A stretch of 64,000 bases of DNA from Anaerocolumna sp. AGMB13025 (GCF_029689925.1 NZ_CP121445.1:1605001-1669000); one strand, 5' to 3'. Shown: positions 8,458 to 20,313, counted from the stretch's first letter. The notes: a model not told the origin generated them from the sequence alone. Program-made: numbers and translations.

Positions 8458-8967
8458 ATGAAAGAAATCTTTAACCGTAGAAGTATCCGGAAATTTTTAG
8501 ACAGACCTGTGGAAAAAGACAAAATTGATCTGTTACTGAAAGCAGCCATGCAGGCACCTTCTGCGGGTAATCAGCAGCCCTGGGAGTTTATTGTAGTTGA
8601 GAATAAGGAAGCTTTAGAGAAATTGGGACGTATGACCCCTTATTCTAAGCCGGCGGCTGAATCGGCTGTTACCTTTGTACTTATAGCAAACTGTAAAGAG
8701 TTAAGACATAATACGTTCTGGCCCCAGGATTTAAGTGCAGCAATGCAAAATATTCTTTTGGAGGCAGTGCAGTTAGAACTGGGAGCGGTTTGGATGGGAG
8801 TAGCCACAAATAAAGCTGCGGAAGACTATTTAATTGATATGTTCCATTTTCCAGAATATATAAAACCATTTGCTTTAGTGGCGCTTGGTTATCCGGACGG
8901 TCAGATGAATGAATTTACCGACCGTTATAAGCCGGAAAAAGTGCATTATGAGAAATGGAATGGGTAA
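8458..8967 (+). CDS. Nitroreductase family flavoprotein
   Basis: A 169-residue protein typical of short NAD(P)H:FMN nitroreductases. The N-terminal FNRRSIRKFLDRPVE binds FMN phosphate, followed by MQAPSAGNQQPWEF, and AVWMGVA with a C-terminal ALGYP. It would be a cytoplasmic dimer reducing nitro or quinone compounds. The AGGAGG site sits before the ATG and a consensus promoter lies 240 bases upstream. The physiological substrate is unknown. Confidence 0.85.
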   Translation: MKEIFNRRSIRKFLDRPVEKDKIDLLLKAAMQAPSAGNQQPWEFIVVENKEALEKLGRMTPYSKPAAESAVTFVLIANCKELRHNTFWPQDLSAAMQNILLEAVQLELGAVWMGVATNKAAEDYLIDMFHFPEYIKPFALVALGYPDGQMNEFTDRYKPEKVHYEKWNG

Positions 8968-9105
8968 GGTACACAACTGCAATAGCAATAAAGCAATAAA
9001 AAGGTAAAGTGTAAGGCAAGTAATAAATAATAATGGGTTAGGGTTTGATAGCCTAATTGTTTTCAGACAAACAATATTAAATAACGACTATTAAGGAGAG
9101 AAAAG

Positions 9106-9393
9106 ATGATTAAAATCGTAGCCAAGAATTATATTAAAGAGGATAAGCTTGAAGAATATATAGCGATAGCAAGAAAACTTGTGAAGGCGACCAATGAAGT
9201 GGATGCCGGATGTCTGCATTATAATTTATATCAGGATACTGCCAATCCTCAGGTTCTTACTTTTTTAGAAGAATGGGAAAGTGATGAACACTTAAAACTC
9301 CATATGGAAGCACCGCATTTTAAAGAACTGGTACCGGCCCTTGGCGAATTTCAGGAGAAACCGGGTGAACTTAACATATATAAACCATTATAG
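9106..9393 (+). CDS. ABM-domain monooxygenase-like protein
   Basis: This is a 95-residue protein made of a single antibiotic-biosynthesis-monooxygenase (dimeric ferredoxin-like) domain: MIKIVAKNYIKEDKLEEY at the start, DAGCLHYNLYQD in the middle, and FLEEWESDEHLKLHMEAPHF with the conserved His of YgiN-like quinol monooxygenases. It lies just downstream of the nitroreductase gene in the same direction and ends at a terminator, so the two may act together in redox or quinone detoxification. Confidence 0.8.
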   Translation: MIKIVAKNYIKEDKLEEYIAIARKLVKATNEVDAGCLHYNLYQDTANPQVLTFLEEWESDEHLKLHMEAPHFKELVPALGEFQEKPGELNIYKPL

Positions 9394-9420
9394 AAAAATA
9401 AAACTAATGTAAAAATCCAT

Positions 9421-9460
9421 AAACCCACCAGGAATTTCATAAAACTTGGTGGGTTTCTAT
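9421..9460 (+). terminator. Intrinsic terminator after the ABM gene
   Basis: AAACCCACCA (9421-9430) pairs with TGGTGGGTTT (9447-9456) around a 16-nt loop; a short T-rich tail follows. Confidence 0.85.
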
Positions 9461-9570
9461 AAGTGTATTAATACATATGCGAAGGTAAGTTAAAATTAAA
9501 TGCCGTTTCAACCTCCTGATTATAGGTGTGTTAAAAAAAGTGCGCATAAGCGCACGGATTGGAGTTTATA

Positions 9571-10194
9571 GTGAATGATAAATACCCAGCAAGGCATATT
9601 GCAGAAGAAGAGTTAATGAATGCAGGGCGGATGAATCCGGGACTTTGGATCGGTCATTCCAGATATGTTGCCAAAGCCTGTCAGATCATTGCCGGGCTTA
9701 CGGATACGATGGATGAAGAAAAAGCTTATATATTGGGGCTGATGCATGATATCGGCCGCAGGGTAGGAATTGTTTCGGAACGTCATCTCATAGAGGGGTA
9801 TAAGTACTGCAAATCAAAAGGGTGGGAAGACACAGCTAAAATCTGCATCACACATTCCTTTATGATACAGGATACGAAGACCTCCATAGGAAAATGGGAT
9901 GTTCCGGAAGAGGAATATATCTTTATGAGAGATTTTGTGGCCTCCGCCAGATATGATGACTATGACCTGTTAGTTCAGTTAGGTGATAATTTAGCGCTGG
10001 CTACTGGTTTCTGCCTTTTGGAAAAACGGTTTGTAGACACGACACGCCGATATGGAGTGAATGAATATACCGTAGCGAGATGGAACCGCGTTTTTGAAAT
10101 AAAAGAACATTTCGAAAAATTAATCGGAACCTCAGTTTATCAAGTATTACCGGGAGTAAAGGAAAATACTTTTGACGAAAAAAAGGAACCTTAA
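9571..10194 (+). CDS. HD-domain protein (predicted metal-dependent phosphohydrolase)
   Basis: This 207-residue cytoplasmic protein has GHSRYVAKA then GLMHDIGRR, the H...HD signature of the HD superfamily, followed by a second conserved-type histidine (ITHSF). Members hydrolyse nucleotides or phosphodiesters; the substrate is unknown. I chose GTG at 9571 behind GGAG (9562-9565). A GTGCGC/GCGCAC hairpin (9540-9555) sits directly before the ribosome site and might limit access to it. The gene converges on the molybdate-type regulator, with 4-base overlapping ends. Confidence 0.7.
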   Translation: MNDKYPARHIAEEELMNAGRMNPGLWIGHSRYVAKACQIIAGLTDTMDEEKAYILGLMHDIGRRVGIVSERHLIEGYKYCKSKGWEDTAKICITHSFMIQDTKTSIGKWDVPEEEYIFMRDFVASARYDDYDLLVQLGDNLALATGFCLLEKRFVDTTRRYGVNEYTVARWNRVFEIKEHFEKLIGTSVYQVLPGVKENTFDEKKEP

Positions 10195-11156
10195 ATCGGA
10201 ATAATTTTTCCGGTTTCCTCTGTATCAAAACCACCGATACTTTCAAGATCCATTCTAAAGGCTTCGGAGGACAGAATTTCAAGAATCATGCGGTAAGGCT
10301 GTTTTTCAGCATCGGCTAAACGGATAATAAGATCATAGCATTCTGTCTGAAGGGGGATAAACTCTATTCCGGGGATATTTTTACAGCCAGTCTCGCTTCC
10401 GATGGCTACATCTGCACCGCCTCTGGATATGGTAGTGGCCACTGCCAGATGTGACTTGCACTCACGGAAATACCCTTCAATATAATCTCCGATAAGCCCC
10501 ATCAGACGAAGTTTCTCATCCAGTAAGACTCTGGTGCCGCTTCCCTTTTCCCGGTTAACGATGGTGATATCGTTCCGTTTAAGATCGGCCCAGCCAGTAA
10601 TACCTTTTGGATTATTTTTTTGTACATAAAATCCTTGCTGCCGCTTTCCGATACGAATAATTCTTGCTGGGATACCAGGCATCATTTTTTTTACATAGGT
10701 GGAGTTGTACTGATTGGTATCACCGTCCCACAGGTGAGCGGTTGCTACATTGACACGGCCCTGATACAGGGCATAAATTCCATTGTAGCTGCCCATAAAA
10801 GAGCGGAAAATCTGCAAGGTATCTGACATAGTATTCAGATGATTTGCCAGTATGTCTAAAGACAAATCCTGACCGCATATAATCAATTCATTCATACGCG
10901 GACCTTCCTCTAAGGTCTGGTTAAATGTCTGAGTGACTGTAGCTCTGGCTGTCTGCTGGGTAGAGAGAAGGAGCTTTTTAGAATCTACGCTTTTGGTTCT
11001 GGTTAGATAAGCTTCCACTTCCTGCCTGTCCACTCTGACCTGTTTTCCCACTTTGGAGGAAGAAAGTTCTCCCCGCTTAATAAGCTCATATACGGTGTTT
11101 CTGGCAATTTTTAGTATATCTGCAACTTCCTGTGCGCTTAATAAGTCATTCTCCAT
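10191..11156 (-). CDS. HTH regulator fused to a molybdate-binding-type periplasmic domain
   Basis: In this 321-residue protein, residues ~5-55 form an excisionase/MerR-like helix-turn-helix (LLSAQEVADILKIARNTVYELIKRGELSSSKVGKQVRVDR). From about residue 95 comes a solute-binding-like domain of the kind found in one-component molybdate-responsive regulators (ICGQDLSLDILANHL, IVNREKGSGTRVLLDE, ADVAIGSETGC). It probably binds an oxyanion and DNA in the cytoplasm. The start at 11156 has GGAGG 8 bases upstream. It stands about 1.4 kb upstream of, and divergent from, the iron-only nitrogenase operon, so a role in repressing that operon when molybdate is present is an attractive inference. Confidence 0.75.
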   Translation of the reverse strand: MENDLLSAQEVADILKIARNTVYELIKRGELSSSKVGKQVRVDRQEVEAYLTRTKSVDSKKLLLSTQQTARATVTQTFNQTLEEGPRMNELIICGQDLSLDILANHLNTMSDTLQIFRSFMGSYNGIYALYQGRVNVATAHLWDGDTNQYNSTYVKKMMPGIPARIIRIGKRQQGFYVQKNNPKGITGWADLKRNDITIVNREKGSGTRVLLDEKLRLMGLIGDYIEGYFRECKSHLAVATTISRGGADVAIGSETGCKNIPGIEFIPLQTECYDLIIRLADAEKQPYRMILEILSSEAFRMDLESIGGFDTEETGKIIPI

Positions 11157-11388
11157 CCTGCTATCCTCCGTTAAGATTACATTTATGATAATTATTTTTA
11201 TCATTATTAAAAGATAAAATAAATCCTATATTAAAACAAATGATTGATGAAATTTATACTAGGACTAAATTAATTATGGTTTTGATGTCATAATTTACTG
11301 ACACCCTTTCAATTATAACATATTTAAATAAAAAATAAAAATAAATAAATAGTTTTATGTACAAGACAAGCAGAGGAGTATATCAGAT

Positions 11389-11910
11389 ATGAATGTATAT
11401 GAATTAACATCGGCGGCTATTCCAGCAGTAGCCCGTCTTATGAGTACAATAAAACCAGAATGGTGGGATTATAACGGTGCTTACTCGCAATTGAGTAATA
11501 TTGATGAGAGTATCAAAACCATAGGCTGGTATCTTGGCGAAGATACAGAACATCCTAAAGGCTGGATTTTATGCAGAGAATTAATTGGATATAAAGCACT
11601 TGACCTTGAGTGCAGTGGATTTGATGATAACGGTACATTTAAGTTGGAACATAAGCTATTGGAATTGTTTGAGGTAGCCCAGGTGTATGCCCGTGACAAA
11701 GGTTATATGACATTCAGAAGTGGAATTAGCTCGGTTGGATTTAATATTCATGGTAAGGAAATAGAGAATATTCCGAAAGCAATTGAAGAACTAACCTGTG
11801 ACCGTATTGATTATACGTGGTATCTTGAAAATGGTTTTCGTGTAATAGGGATACAACCCAATGCCTATGAAAAAGGCTTTCATCTTATTATGCTTGGTAA
11901 AGAATTATAG
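11389..11910 (+). CDS. GNAT-like acetyltransferase
   Basis: This 173-residue protein has ordinary soluble composition and the general pattern of a small GNAT enzyme: N-terminal MNVYELTSAAIPAVARLM, a central acidic strand region and a C-terminal WYLENGFRVIGIQP resembling the last GNAT helix/strand (YxxxGF). I do not see a clear acetyl-CoA loop, so the family assignment is moderate. Its strong terminator at 11926 isolates it from the nitrogenase operon. Confidence 0.5.
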   Translation: MNVYELTSAAIPAVARLMSTIKPEWWDYNGAYSQLSNIDESIKTIGWYLGEDTEHPKGWILCRELIGYKALDLECSGFDDNGTFKLEHKLLELFEVAQVYARDKGYMTFRSGISSVGFNIHGKEIENIPKAIEELTCDRIDYTWYLENGFRVIGIQPNAYEKGFHLIMLGKEL

Positions 11911-11925
11911 CCAGACATGAATTCT

Positions 11926-11965
11926 ACACTACTTTATCGCTAATACGACAAGGTAGTGTTTTTTG
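11926..11965 (+). terminator. Intrinsic terminator before the nitrogenase leader
   Basis: ACACTAC (11926-11932) pairs with GTAGTGT (11953-11959), with TTATCG/CGACAA-type inner pairing and a run of six T. Confidence 0.85.
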
Positions 11966-12163
11966 TTCTCCTTCTCATTCTAGAATCTCATAAATCCATG
12001 CTAAAAATAAAAACAAAGCCCATCAAAGTATAGTTACGAATAGACCTGTATTGTCATGTTTGTCACTTTTGTCACATGCTGGTTAAGCTGTGTTATATCT
12101 GATAATTGTAATAAATAAACAAAAACAGGGTAGGATTTTTATAAATATTGTTGAGTATACCTA

Positions 12164-12192
12164 TTTACATTTTGTGGTTGGCAGAGTATCAT
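12164..12192 (+). promoter_or_regulatory. Candidate sigma-A promoter of the anf operon
   Basis: TTTACA (12164-12169) and TATCAT (12187-12192) are 17 bp apart, giving a leader of about 400 nt before anfH. No convincing sigma-54 (-24/-12) element was found in 11966-12615. TTTGTCAC-like direct repeats near 12058-12075 and a GCATaAGCA...TGCTatATGC hairpin near 12328-12355 lie on either side of it. Confidence 0.45.
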
Positions 12193-12453
12193 AATGTAAC
12201 AAACATAAAGAAACGAAACAAATAGAATAAATACGATGTGACAAAAGATAACAATAATGATTATGCGGAATAATTAATGAATTCGATAAATAAACTATTA
12301 ATTTAAGAAACTCCATAGCTTGAGGGCATAAGCAATAACTTTAAGTGCTATATGCTAGTAATAACATTTTCGGTAACCCAATTAATAATGCCTGTTTTTA
12401 TAACACTCTGTTAACATTAAATCCTCCCTTCAATGGGAAACGTTAATTCTGAC

Positions 12454-13443
<990 letters not shown>

Positions 13444-13458
13444 AAAGGAGGGTATCCC

Positions 13459-13776
13459 ATGAAAATGATCAGAGCCATTGTACGTCCGGAAGCTGCGGAC
13501 AAAGTAACGGAAGCACTTGCACAGGACGGACATTACTCATTAACCAAAATCAATGTATTCGGCCGGGGTAAACAAAAAGGTTTGACCATTGGTACCATTC
13601 ACTATGATGAATTCCCTAAAATCATGATTATGATGGTAGTAGAAGATGAATCGGTAGAGGAAATAGTTAAAATCATTAAGTATAAATCATATACCGGCAA
13701 TTACGGGGACGGAAAAATATTTATTTCCTCTGTAGATGCTGTATATACAGTACGTACCGGTGAAGACGGACTTTAA
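13459..13776 (+). CDS. nifI1: PII-like nitrogenase regulator NifI1
   Basis: This 105-residue PII-family protein begins MKMIRAIVRPEAADKVTEAL and carries FGRGKQKGL, a T-loop region shorter than in GlnB and the C-terminal DGKIF..VYTVRTGE. NifI1 and NifI2 form a complex that binds dinitrogenase and inhibits it when ammonium is available, relieved by 2-oxoglutarate (established in methanogens and some clostridia). The location between the reductase and alpha-subunit genes is diagnostic. AAAGGAGG precedes the ATG by a normal distance. Confidence 0.9.
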   Translation: MKMIRAIVRPEAADKVTEALAQDGHYSLTKINVFGRGKQKGLTIGTIHYDEFPKIMIMMVVEDESVEEIVKIIKYKSYTGNYGDGKIFISSVDAVYTVRTGEDGL

Positions 13777-13787
13777 GGAGGGCTGTT

Positions 13788-15745
<1,958 letters not shown>

Positions 15746-15761
15746 AGAAACAACTATAAAT

Positions 15762-15776
15762 GCCGCCTGTGGCGGC
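15762..15776 (+). promoter_or_regulatory. Intercistronic GC hairpin between anfD and anfG
   Basis: GCCGCC (15762-15767) and GGCGGC (15771-15776) enclose a TGT loop, without a T-run, in a 47-base spacer. It may stabilise or mark a processing point that sets AnfD relative to AnfG/AnfK. Confidence 0.45.
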
Positions 15777-15792
15777 GGAATGAGAGGGAATT

Positions 15793-16131
15793 ATGAAAGA
15801 CAGGATTGAACAGCTTGTGGATTATATTATGAAAAATTGCCTCTGGCAGTTCCACTCCCGCGCCTGGGACAGGGAAAAGCAGAATGAAGGAATATTGATG
15901 AAGACCATGCAGATTTTATGTGATGAGCCAGTGGAAACGAATACACCGGCGGATAAATGCCACTGGGTAGATGCGGTTTGCCTGGCGGACGCTTTTAAAC
16001 AGAGGTATTCCTGGATTAATACCATGGAGAAAGCAGACATCAAGCTGCTTATGCAGGGACTGAAAGAGCGTATGGACTATTTAACCATAAAAGGCTCTCT
16101 TAATTTAGAACTTACCGACCCGCTTTACTAG
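15793..16131 (+). CDS. anfG: Iron-only nitrogenase delta subunit
   Basis: This 112-residue delta subunit is found only in alternative (V or Fe-only) nitrogenases and is essential for the assembled hexameric dinitrogenase. Typical features are [35 protein letters not shown] at the start and [17 protein letters not shown] in the middle. Its position between anfD and anfK is the canonical order and distinguishes the cluster from molybdenum nif. AGAGGG precedes the start. Confidence 0.95.
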   Translation: MKDRIEQLVDYIMKNCLWQFHSRAWDREKQNEGILMKTMQILCDEPVETNTPADKCHWVDAVCLADAFKQRYSWINTMEKADIKLLMQGLKERMDYLTIKGSLNLELTDPLY

Positions 16132-16149
16132 TAGAAAGGAGTGAAACCT

Positions 16150-17538
16150 ATGTCTTGTGAAATAAAAGGAAAAGAACGTGCCGGTGTTATAAATCCCATA
16201 TTTACCTGTCAGCCCTGTGGCGCACAGTATGCCAGTATCGGAATCAAAAGCTGTATCGGGATTGTCCATGGAGGTCAGGGCTGCGTCATGTTTGTCCGTC
16301 TGCTTTTCTCCCAGCATTTTAAAGAAAGTTTTGAACTTGCCTCCTCCTCACTCCATGAAGACGGAGCCGTATTCGGAGCCTTAAACCGTGTGGAAGAAGC
16401 AGTAGACGTATTGTTAATGCGCTACCCCCATGTAAAAGTAATCCCTATTATATCCACCTGTTCCACCGAAGTTATTGGGGATGATATTGACGGTGTTGTA
16501 AGAAAGTTAAATAACGGTCTACTAAAAGAAAAATATGCCGGCAGGGAAGTATATTTAATTCCAATCCACACTCCAAGTTTTAAAGGCAGTATGGTAAGCG
16601 GGTATGATGTAGCGGTAGAGGAATTTGTACGTTATTTTGCAAAGAAAACAGAACCTAATGACAAAATCAATCTAATTACCGGCTGGGCTAATCCGGGAGA
16701 CGTAAAAGCCCTTAAGCACCTTCTTAGTGAAATGCAGGTTAAGGCAACCGTTTTGTTTGAAATTGAAGAATTTGATTCCCCCCTTATGCCGGACGGAAAT
16801 CATGTATCCCATGGAAATACTACGGTAGAAGATTTGGCATCTACAGCAAATGCAATAGGAACGATTGCACTGAACCGGTACGAAGGCGGAAAGGCAGCCA
16901 GGTATCTGGAAGATGAGTTTGAAGTTCCGGCAGTAGTGGGACCGACACCGATTGGTATAAGAAATACCGATGTCTTTTTAAGGAATGTGAGTAAAATGAC
17001 CGGAAAGCCTATACCGGCTTCTCTAGTCAAAGAACGAGGAATAGCCCTGGATGCCTTAACAGACCTTACCCATATGTTTTTTGCCGGTAAAAGAGTTGCC
17101 ATATATGGCAGTGCCGATTTAGTCATCGGACTGGCGCAGTTTTGTCTGGATCTAGAGATGAAGCCTGTTTTGTTATTGCTTGGAGATGACAATTCCAATT
17201 ACCCTTCGGACCCAAGAATTAAGGAATTAACGGAAAACGTAAGTTTTGACATGGAGATTATAACCAACGCAGACCTTTGGGAACTGGAGAACCGTATTAA
17301 AAATGAAGGTCTGGAACTGGATCTTATCCTGGGACACTCAAAAGGAAGATTTACCTCAATTGATTATAATATACCAATGTTCCGGGTTGGATTTCCGGTA
17401 TATGACCGTGCTGGAATGTACCGCCATCCAATTGTAGGCTATGAAGGTGCTATATGGCTGGCAGAACAGATAGCCAATACTATTTTTACTGATATGGAAC
17501 ATAAAAAGAACAAAGAGTGGGTGCTAAATGTTTGGTAA
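16150..17538 (+). CDS. anfK: Iron-only nitrogenase beta subunit
   Basis: This 462-residue beta chain is close to the family length. P-cluster cysteine regions are visible: TCQPCGAQY, GGQGCVMFVRL and ISTCSTEVIGDD. SHGNTTVEDLA and the C-terminus EHKKNKEWVLNVW are characteristic of AnfK. The ATG at 16150 was chosen for AAAGGAG at 16135-16141; GTG at 16141 would overlap that site. It follows anfG by 18 bases and ends about 115 bases before nifB, a spacer with its own RNA fold. Confidence 0.95.
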   Translation: MSCEIKGKERAGVINPIFTCQPCGAQYASIGIKSCIGIVHGGQGCVMFVRLLFSQHFKESFELASSSLHEDGAVFGALNRVEEAVDVLLMRYPHVKVIPIISTCSTEVIGDDIDGVVRKLNNGLLKEKYAGREVYLIPIHTPSFKGSMVSGYDVAVEEFVRYFAKKTEPNDKINLITGWANPGDVKALKHLLSEMQVKATVLFEIEEFDSPLMPDGNHVSHGNTTVEDLASTANAIGTIALNRYEGGKAARYLEDEFEVPAVVGPTPIGIRNTDVFLRNVSKMTGKPIPASLVKERGIALDALTDLTHMFFAGKRVAIYGSADLVIGLAQFCLDLEMKPVLLLLGDDNSNYPSDPRIKELTENVSFDMEIITNADLWELENRIKNEGLELDLILGHSKGRFTSIDYNIPMFRVGFPVYDRAGMYRHPIVGYEGAIWLAEQIANTIFTDMEHKKNKEWVLNVW

Positions 17539-17554
17539 GGGATCTGATTAACCT

Positions 17555-17631
17555 CCTCCTGGGTCGGAATTATGCCGGTGTATCTACTGTAAGAGTTGAC
17601 TGGATAGTACCGATTGGGGTTTACCGGGAGG
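17555..17631 (+). ncRNA. Folded leader between anfK and nifB
   Basis: CCTCCTGG (17555-17562) pairs with CCGGGAGG (17624-17631) to close a domain. Directly inside, GTCGG (17563-17567) pairs with CCGAT (17610-17614), and TATC/GATA (17581-17584/17603-17606) can extend a third helix. The nifB ribosome site (AAGGCGG near 17640) lies just outside. The compact multi-helix shape suggests a cis-regulatory RNA. I cannot assign a class; the molybdenum-cofactor type is one to test. Confidence 0.45.
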
Positions 17632-17653
17632 AAAGCATAAAGGCGGTGATTGA

Positions 17654-18964
17654 ATGAACGTAGCAAGGAACTTAAATACCCGTACCATAGAAGAAAAAAC
17701 GCTGACACATCCATGTTTTCATTGCAATGGCTCGAACAATGCAAGAATCCACCTGCCCGTTGCACCAGAATGTAATATCCAGTGCAACTATTGTGTCAGG
17801 AAGTTTGATTGCAGCAATGAATCAAGACCAGGTGTTGTCAGCAAGGTACTTACACCTTTACAGGCAGTAACGAGGTATCAAAAGGCAAAAGCAGAGGTTA
17901 CAGGACTTACGGTTGCCGGTATTGCAGGTCCCGGGGATCCCCTTGCTAATTTTTTGGAAGTAGAGGAAACCCTCAGGTTAATAAGACAAATAGACCAAGA
18001 CGTCACCTTTTGTCTTTCCACCAACGGACTTATGCTGCCGTTTTATGCAGCCCACTTAATATCTCTGGGAGTCAGCCATGTAACAGTAACGGTTAATACC
18101 GTAGAAACAGAAACCGGAGCAAAGATTTATAACCATATCAACTATCTTGGGAAAATCTATAAGGGTCAAGAGGGGGCGGCTATCTTACTGCAAAATCAGC
18201 AGACCGGTATCCGGTATCTGACCGCTATGGGAGTTGTAGTAAAAGTAAATATCGTTTTGTTAAAAGGTATCAACGACCATCAGGTGAAAGACATAACCAG
18301 AGTTGTAAGGGAATGGGGAGTAAGCCTTACTAATATTATTCCTTTAATACCAGTAAAGGAAAGCGCTTTTGAAGCTATGGAAGGGGTAACGAATAAGGAA
18401 CTGAACCGGATACGCAAAGAGTGTGAAAGCATTGTACCTCAGATGTATCATTGCAAACAGTGCCGGGCAGATGCGGTAGGTACGTTGAAAAATGATTTAT
18501 CTACCAGTATCTTTATGATTACACAAGAAGTAAAAGAAATGGCAGAGAGCAGCAATAGCAGTATTGATTCAAAAATAGGTAACCTGCGGTTTGCAGTCTG
18601 TTCAAAGGATGGATTTATAATAAATCAGCATTTTGGTCATGCAGAACAGTTTTATATCTATGATTATCTAGACGAGAAAGCTGTCTTCTTAGAACTCAGG
18701 AAGACAGACCAATACTGTAATGGAGCTGAAAACGGGGAAAATATGGGTAAGCTTAAGGAGAAGATCAAACTCCTTAAGGACTGTGACCAAGTGGTATGTC
18801 TTAGAATCGGTACCGCACCTGCCTTGGAATTAAAGAATAACGGTATCGGTGTTTATACTACCTGTAATGGAATCGAAGAAGGGTTACAGGAGGCTGCTTT
18901 AAGCCTTATGGCAGAAAGGAATGAACGACATGAGACTACATTATCTGCAGCATGTGCCCTTTGA
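17654..18964 (+). CDS. nifB: NifB, radical SAM cofactor synthase with C-terminal NifX-like domain
   Basis: This 436-residue enzyme builds NifB-co, the carbide-containing Fe8S9 precursor common to all nitrogenase cofactors. The SAM-cluster motif is CX3CX2C at Cys40, Cys44 and Cys47 (CNIQCNYC), preceded by THPCFHC and followed late in the core by HCKQCRADAVG, which ligate accessory clusters. Residues ~305-420 are a dinitrogenase-iron-molybdenum-cofactor-binding (NifX/NafY-like) domain (FAVCSKDGFIINQHFGHAEQFYIYD), as in NifB-X fusions. With no nifE/nifN in the window, NifB-co may pass to the apo-enzyme with few other steps. Confidence 0.95.
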   Translation: MNVARNLNTRTIEEKTLTHPCFHCNGSNNARIHLPVAPECNIQCNYCVRKFDCSNESRPGVVSKVLTPLQAVTRYQKAKAEVTGLTVAGIAGPGDPLANFLEVEETLRLIRQIDQDVTFCLSTNGLMLPFYAAHLISLGVSHVTVTVNTVETETGAKIYNHINYLGKIYKGQEGAAILLQNQQTGIRYLTAMGVVVKVNIVLLKGINDHQVKDITRVVREWGVSLTNIIPLIPVKESAFEAMEGVTNKELNRIRKECESIVPQMYHCKQCRADAVGTLKNDLSTSIFMITQEVKEMAESSNSSIDSKIGNLRFAVCSKDGFIINQHFGHAEQFYIYDYLDEKAVFLELRKTDQYCNGAENGENMGKLKEKIKLLKDCDQVVCLRIGTAPALELKNNGIGVYTTCNGIEEGLQEAALSLMAERNERHETTLSAACAL

Positions 18965-19643
18965 AAATCCGGGAAGTATTCTGACCTGGGCCAGGGAGAA
19001 GGGTTATACGGTCACCAGTACGGAATTTTTTTTGGAGGGAAGCCTTCCGGAACAGAAAGATTTTGACTGGCTGGTTATTATGGGAGGACCCATGAACATA
19101 TATGAAGAAGATAAGTATCCTTGGCTGGTAAAGGAAAAGATGTTTATAAAAGAAGCGATAAGAAACGGTAAGGTCTTAATTGGTTTATGTCTGGGGGGAC
19201 AGTTAATTGCCGATTGTATTGGCGGTAAGGTCACTAAGAATACCTGTAAGGAAATAGGCTGGTATCCGGTACGGTTAACCAGGGAGGCTAAGGAGTCTTT
19301 CTTATTTTCACATTTTCCAAAAGCCCCCGTGGTATTCGAGTGGCACGGAGATACCTTTAGTTCTCTGCCAGAAGAAGCCACTCTTTTGGCAGAGAATGAT
19401 GCCTGTGCCCATCAGGCCTTTGTCTATAAAACACGGATATTTGGCTTTCAGTATCACCTTGAGAATACCTTAGAGATTATTAAGGGGCTTACGAAAAATT
19501 GTGCAGAGGAACTGGTCCCTGATAAATATATTCAGACAGAGGAAGAATTACTTTCTCACCCGGAATATATCCTTAAGGACAATGAATGGATGACAGCATT
19601 TTTAGAACGCCTGGAATATATGTATGAGGAGGGAAAACTATAA
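18930..19643 (+). CDS. Class I glutamine amidotransferase-like protein
   Basis: This 237-residue protein carries a class I GATase fold with a full catalytic triad: Cys87 (IGLCLGGQL), His176 and Glu178 (FQYHLE). It resembles stand-alone GMP-synthase-like amidotransferases (GGPMNIYEEDKYPWL). The ATG at 18930 follows AAAGGA; its frame overlaps the last 35 bases of nifB, so it is co-translated with nifB. Glutamine hydrolysis inside a nitrogenase operon could link to nitrogen status, but the acceptor is unknown. It is not a usual anf gene. Confidence 0.75.
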   Translation: MRLHYLQHVPFENPGSILTWAREKGYTVTSTEFFLEGSLPEQKDFDWLVIMGGPMNIYEEDKYPWLVKEKMFIKEAIRNGKVLIGLCLGGQLIADCIGGKVTKNTCKEIGWYPVRLTREAKESFLFSHFPKAPVVFEWHGDTFSSLPEEATLLAENDACAHQAFVYKTRIFGFQYHLENTLEIIKGLTKNCAEELVPDKYIQTEEELLSHPEYILKDNEWMTAFLERLEYMYEEGKL

Positions 19644-20173
19644 TGGAGCCGATACGCTATAAACAACGAGTATGTACCGATCAGGAGAAGATTGAAGAAT
19701 TCTTATTTAACGCCAGAACCGGTATTCTGGCACTCTCCGCCGGGGAATATCCTTATGCCCTTCCCCTAAACTTTGTATGGCATGAGGGGTGTATTTGCTT
19801 TCACGGTATGGGTTCTGGTAAAAAAGTTGATATCTTGTCTGAAAATCCTAAGGCAGCCTTTACGGTATATGAAGAATATGGCACGGTAAAAGATCCCATG
19901 CCTTGTCATGCGGATACTTCTTATATGAGTGTAATGATATTTGGCAGAACGGAAAAAATTACAGAGGTGAAGGAAGCCGCAGAAATCCTGCAAAAACTGG
20001 TGGATAAATTTATGCCGAAGTTTTATGACCATACCCTGACGGGGGGACTAATTGATAAATACCGTTCCTCCATGGATGGCAGAGCCGTAGCTGTTTATCG
20101 GCTTAGGACAGAGGCAATAACTGCCAAGGAAAATGCAGTACAGACCGAGCAAATATTCCATCCGATGGGATAG
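19643..20173 (+). CDS. Pyridoxamine 5'-phosphate oxidase-like flavin-binding protein
   Basis: This 176-residue split-barrel protein of the PNPOx/NimA-like group reads RYKQRVCTDQEKIEEFLFNARTGILALS, ALPLNFVWHEGCICFHG, KVDILSENPKAAFTVYE. It probably binds FMN or a related cofactor. The ATG overlaps the stop of the preceding amidotransferase (TAATG), so the two are translationally coupled. A redox or oxygen-protective role next to nitrogenase is conceivable but not shown. A hairpin but no clear terminator follows near 20233-20273. Confidence 0.75.
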   Translation: MEPIRYKQRVCTDQEKIEEFLFNARTGILALSAGEYPYALPLNFVWHEGCICFHGMGSGKKVDILSENPKAAFTVYEEYGTVKDPMPCHADTSYMSVMIFGRTEKITEVKEAAEILQKLVDKFMPKFYDHTLTGGLIDKYRSSMDGRAVAVYRLRTEAITAKENAVQTEQIFHPMG

Positions 20174-20313
20174 CAAGCAGCCCTGTCATATGCCATGGTT
20201 GTGCACAAGATTTATGTGAGAGATAAAAGCAGATAAGGGCAGTATTGCGGTGGAAGTATTGCCGTTCTTATCCCGGATGGTGGAAAAGGAAAATAAAAGA
20301 GAGTTATATACTT

